Source of the DNA: Verrucomicrobiota bacterium
GTDB lineage: Bacteria > Verrucomicrobiota > Verrucomicrobiia > Limisphaerales > AV2
Direction of reading: 5' to 3'
Length of the DNA stretch: 6,730 bases
NCBI GenBank assembly: GCA_003219345.1
Contig: QHOP01000470.1
Coordinates: 4,576 to 11,305, forward strand
Below are positions 6,479 to 6,730 of this stretch, one piece after another (within the stretch, counting starts at the first letter, position 1; each line of letters opens with the position of its first letter). A model generated the notes under the pieces. The model searched no databases. It was not told where the DNA came from and worked only from the letters and a program-made list of their open reading frames with translations. The translations under genes and the position numbers were made by a program.

Positions 6479-6730
6479 ATGCGCGCACGGTCTCTGAGTT
6501 TCCTGAGAACGCTCGTCAATACTCCCAGCCCTTCCGGACACGAGGCGCGCGGCCAGCGCGTCTGGCGCGATTACGTCAAGCCATACGCCGATGAGACCTT
6601 TTCCGACGCGTACGGAAACTGCGTCGCCATGCTGAACAAAGGCGGTTCGCCGCGGCTGATGCTCGCGGCGCACGCGGACGAGATCGCGATGGCCGTCAAT
6701 TACATCAACGACGAAGGCTTCATCTACGTG
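6479..6730 (+). CDS. M42-like metallopeptidase (glutamyl aminopeptidase/endoglucanase-annotated family), N-terminal part
   Basis: The ATG at 6479 opens a frame that continues past the window edge, giving 84 residues. An in-frame TGA at 6452-6454 limits the start; a TTG at 6458 is the only other candidate. 'FLRTLVNTPSPSGHE' (9-21) is the usual opening of M42/M20-type peptidases. 'GNCVAMLN' is followed by 'RLMLAAHADEIAMAVNYI' and 'DEGFIYV', which match the M42 segment normally written GHxDEIG, with the metal ligand H65 and catalytic-type D67 kept. M42 enzymes are cytoplasmic di-metal aminopeptidases that form large shells and degrade peptides. The remaining metal ligands are outside the window. 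It is divergent from proB and has no Shine-Dalgarno sequence. Confidence 0.85.
   Translation, partial: MRARSLSFLRTLVNTPSPSGHEARGQRVWRDYVKPYADETFSDAYGNCVAMLNKGGSPRLMLAAHADEIAMAVNYINDEGFIYV

Noticed and set aside
6329..6673. Upstream extension of the proB open frame
   Set aside because: It reads through the 7-bp tandem repeat and antisense to the M42-like gene; ProB family length and motifs place the start at the GTG at 6328.

Overview
The window looks like chromosomal DNA of a Verrucomicrobiota bacterium, probably of the Pedosphaera/Limisphaera type. This is inferred from three things. A membrane Ser/Thr kinase has the 'KLADIGLV...SFVGTSGFLPPEGPGTPQADIYSLGKVLYEIS' style (positions within 2570-2700). 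The left edge holds a pseudopilin-like tail ending in 'TANWIWYKPKN'. Several interspersed short repeats are present, of kinds I associate with PVC genomes. No search could be run, so the phylum is an inference.

Layout: (1) 1-168, plus strand: C-terminal end of a probable prepilin-like / DG-motif secreted protein. (2) 247-3433, minus strand: a Ser/Thr kinase with one transmembrane segment and TPR repeats, followed in a different frame by a second TPR open frame. The two frames appear to be one ancestral gene split by a small frame-disrupting deletion near 1417-1424. The TPR part is a tandem duplication of one module. Two repeat elements lie in frame inside the kinase domain. (3) 3434-3678: an intergenic region with two palindromic interspersed repeats. 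(4) 3679-6328, minus strand: a compact probable operon proB (glutamate 5-kinase) - M28 metallopeptidase - mazG-like NTP pyrophosphohydrolase, with gaps of 10 and 21 nt. (5) 6329-6478: a divergent intergenic region with a 7-bp tandem repeat. (6) 6479-6730, plus strand: the N-terminal part of an M42-like metallopeptidase that runs off the window.

The proB group is housekeeping: the first step of proline synthesis, peptide turnover and nucleotide-pool cleaning. The kinase/TPR locus is a signalling gene with unknown targets. The most unusual content is the set of five distinct short repeats. Two of them are translated as part of a kinase, and one encodes near-mirrored peptides because it is an almost perfect inverted repeat. 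I see no complete novel defence or mobile system, no tRNA or rRNA, and no CRISPR array.
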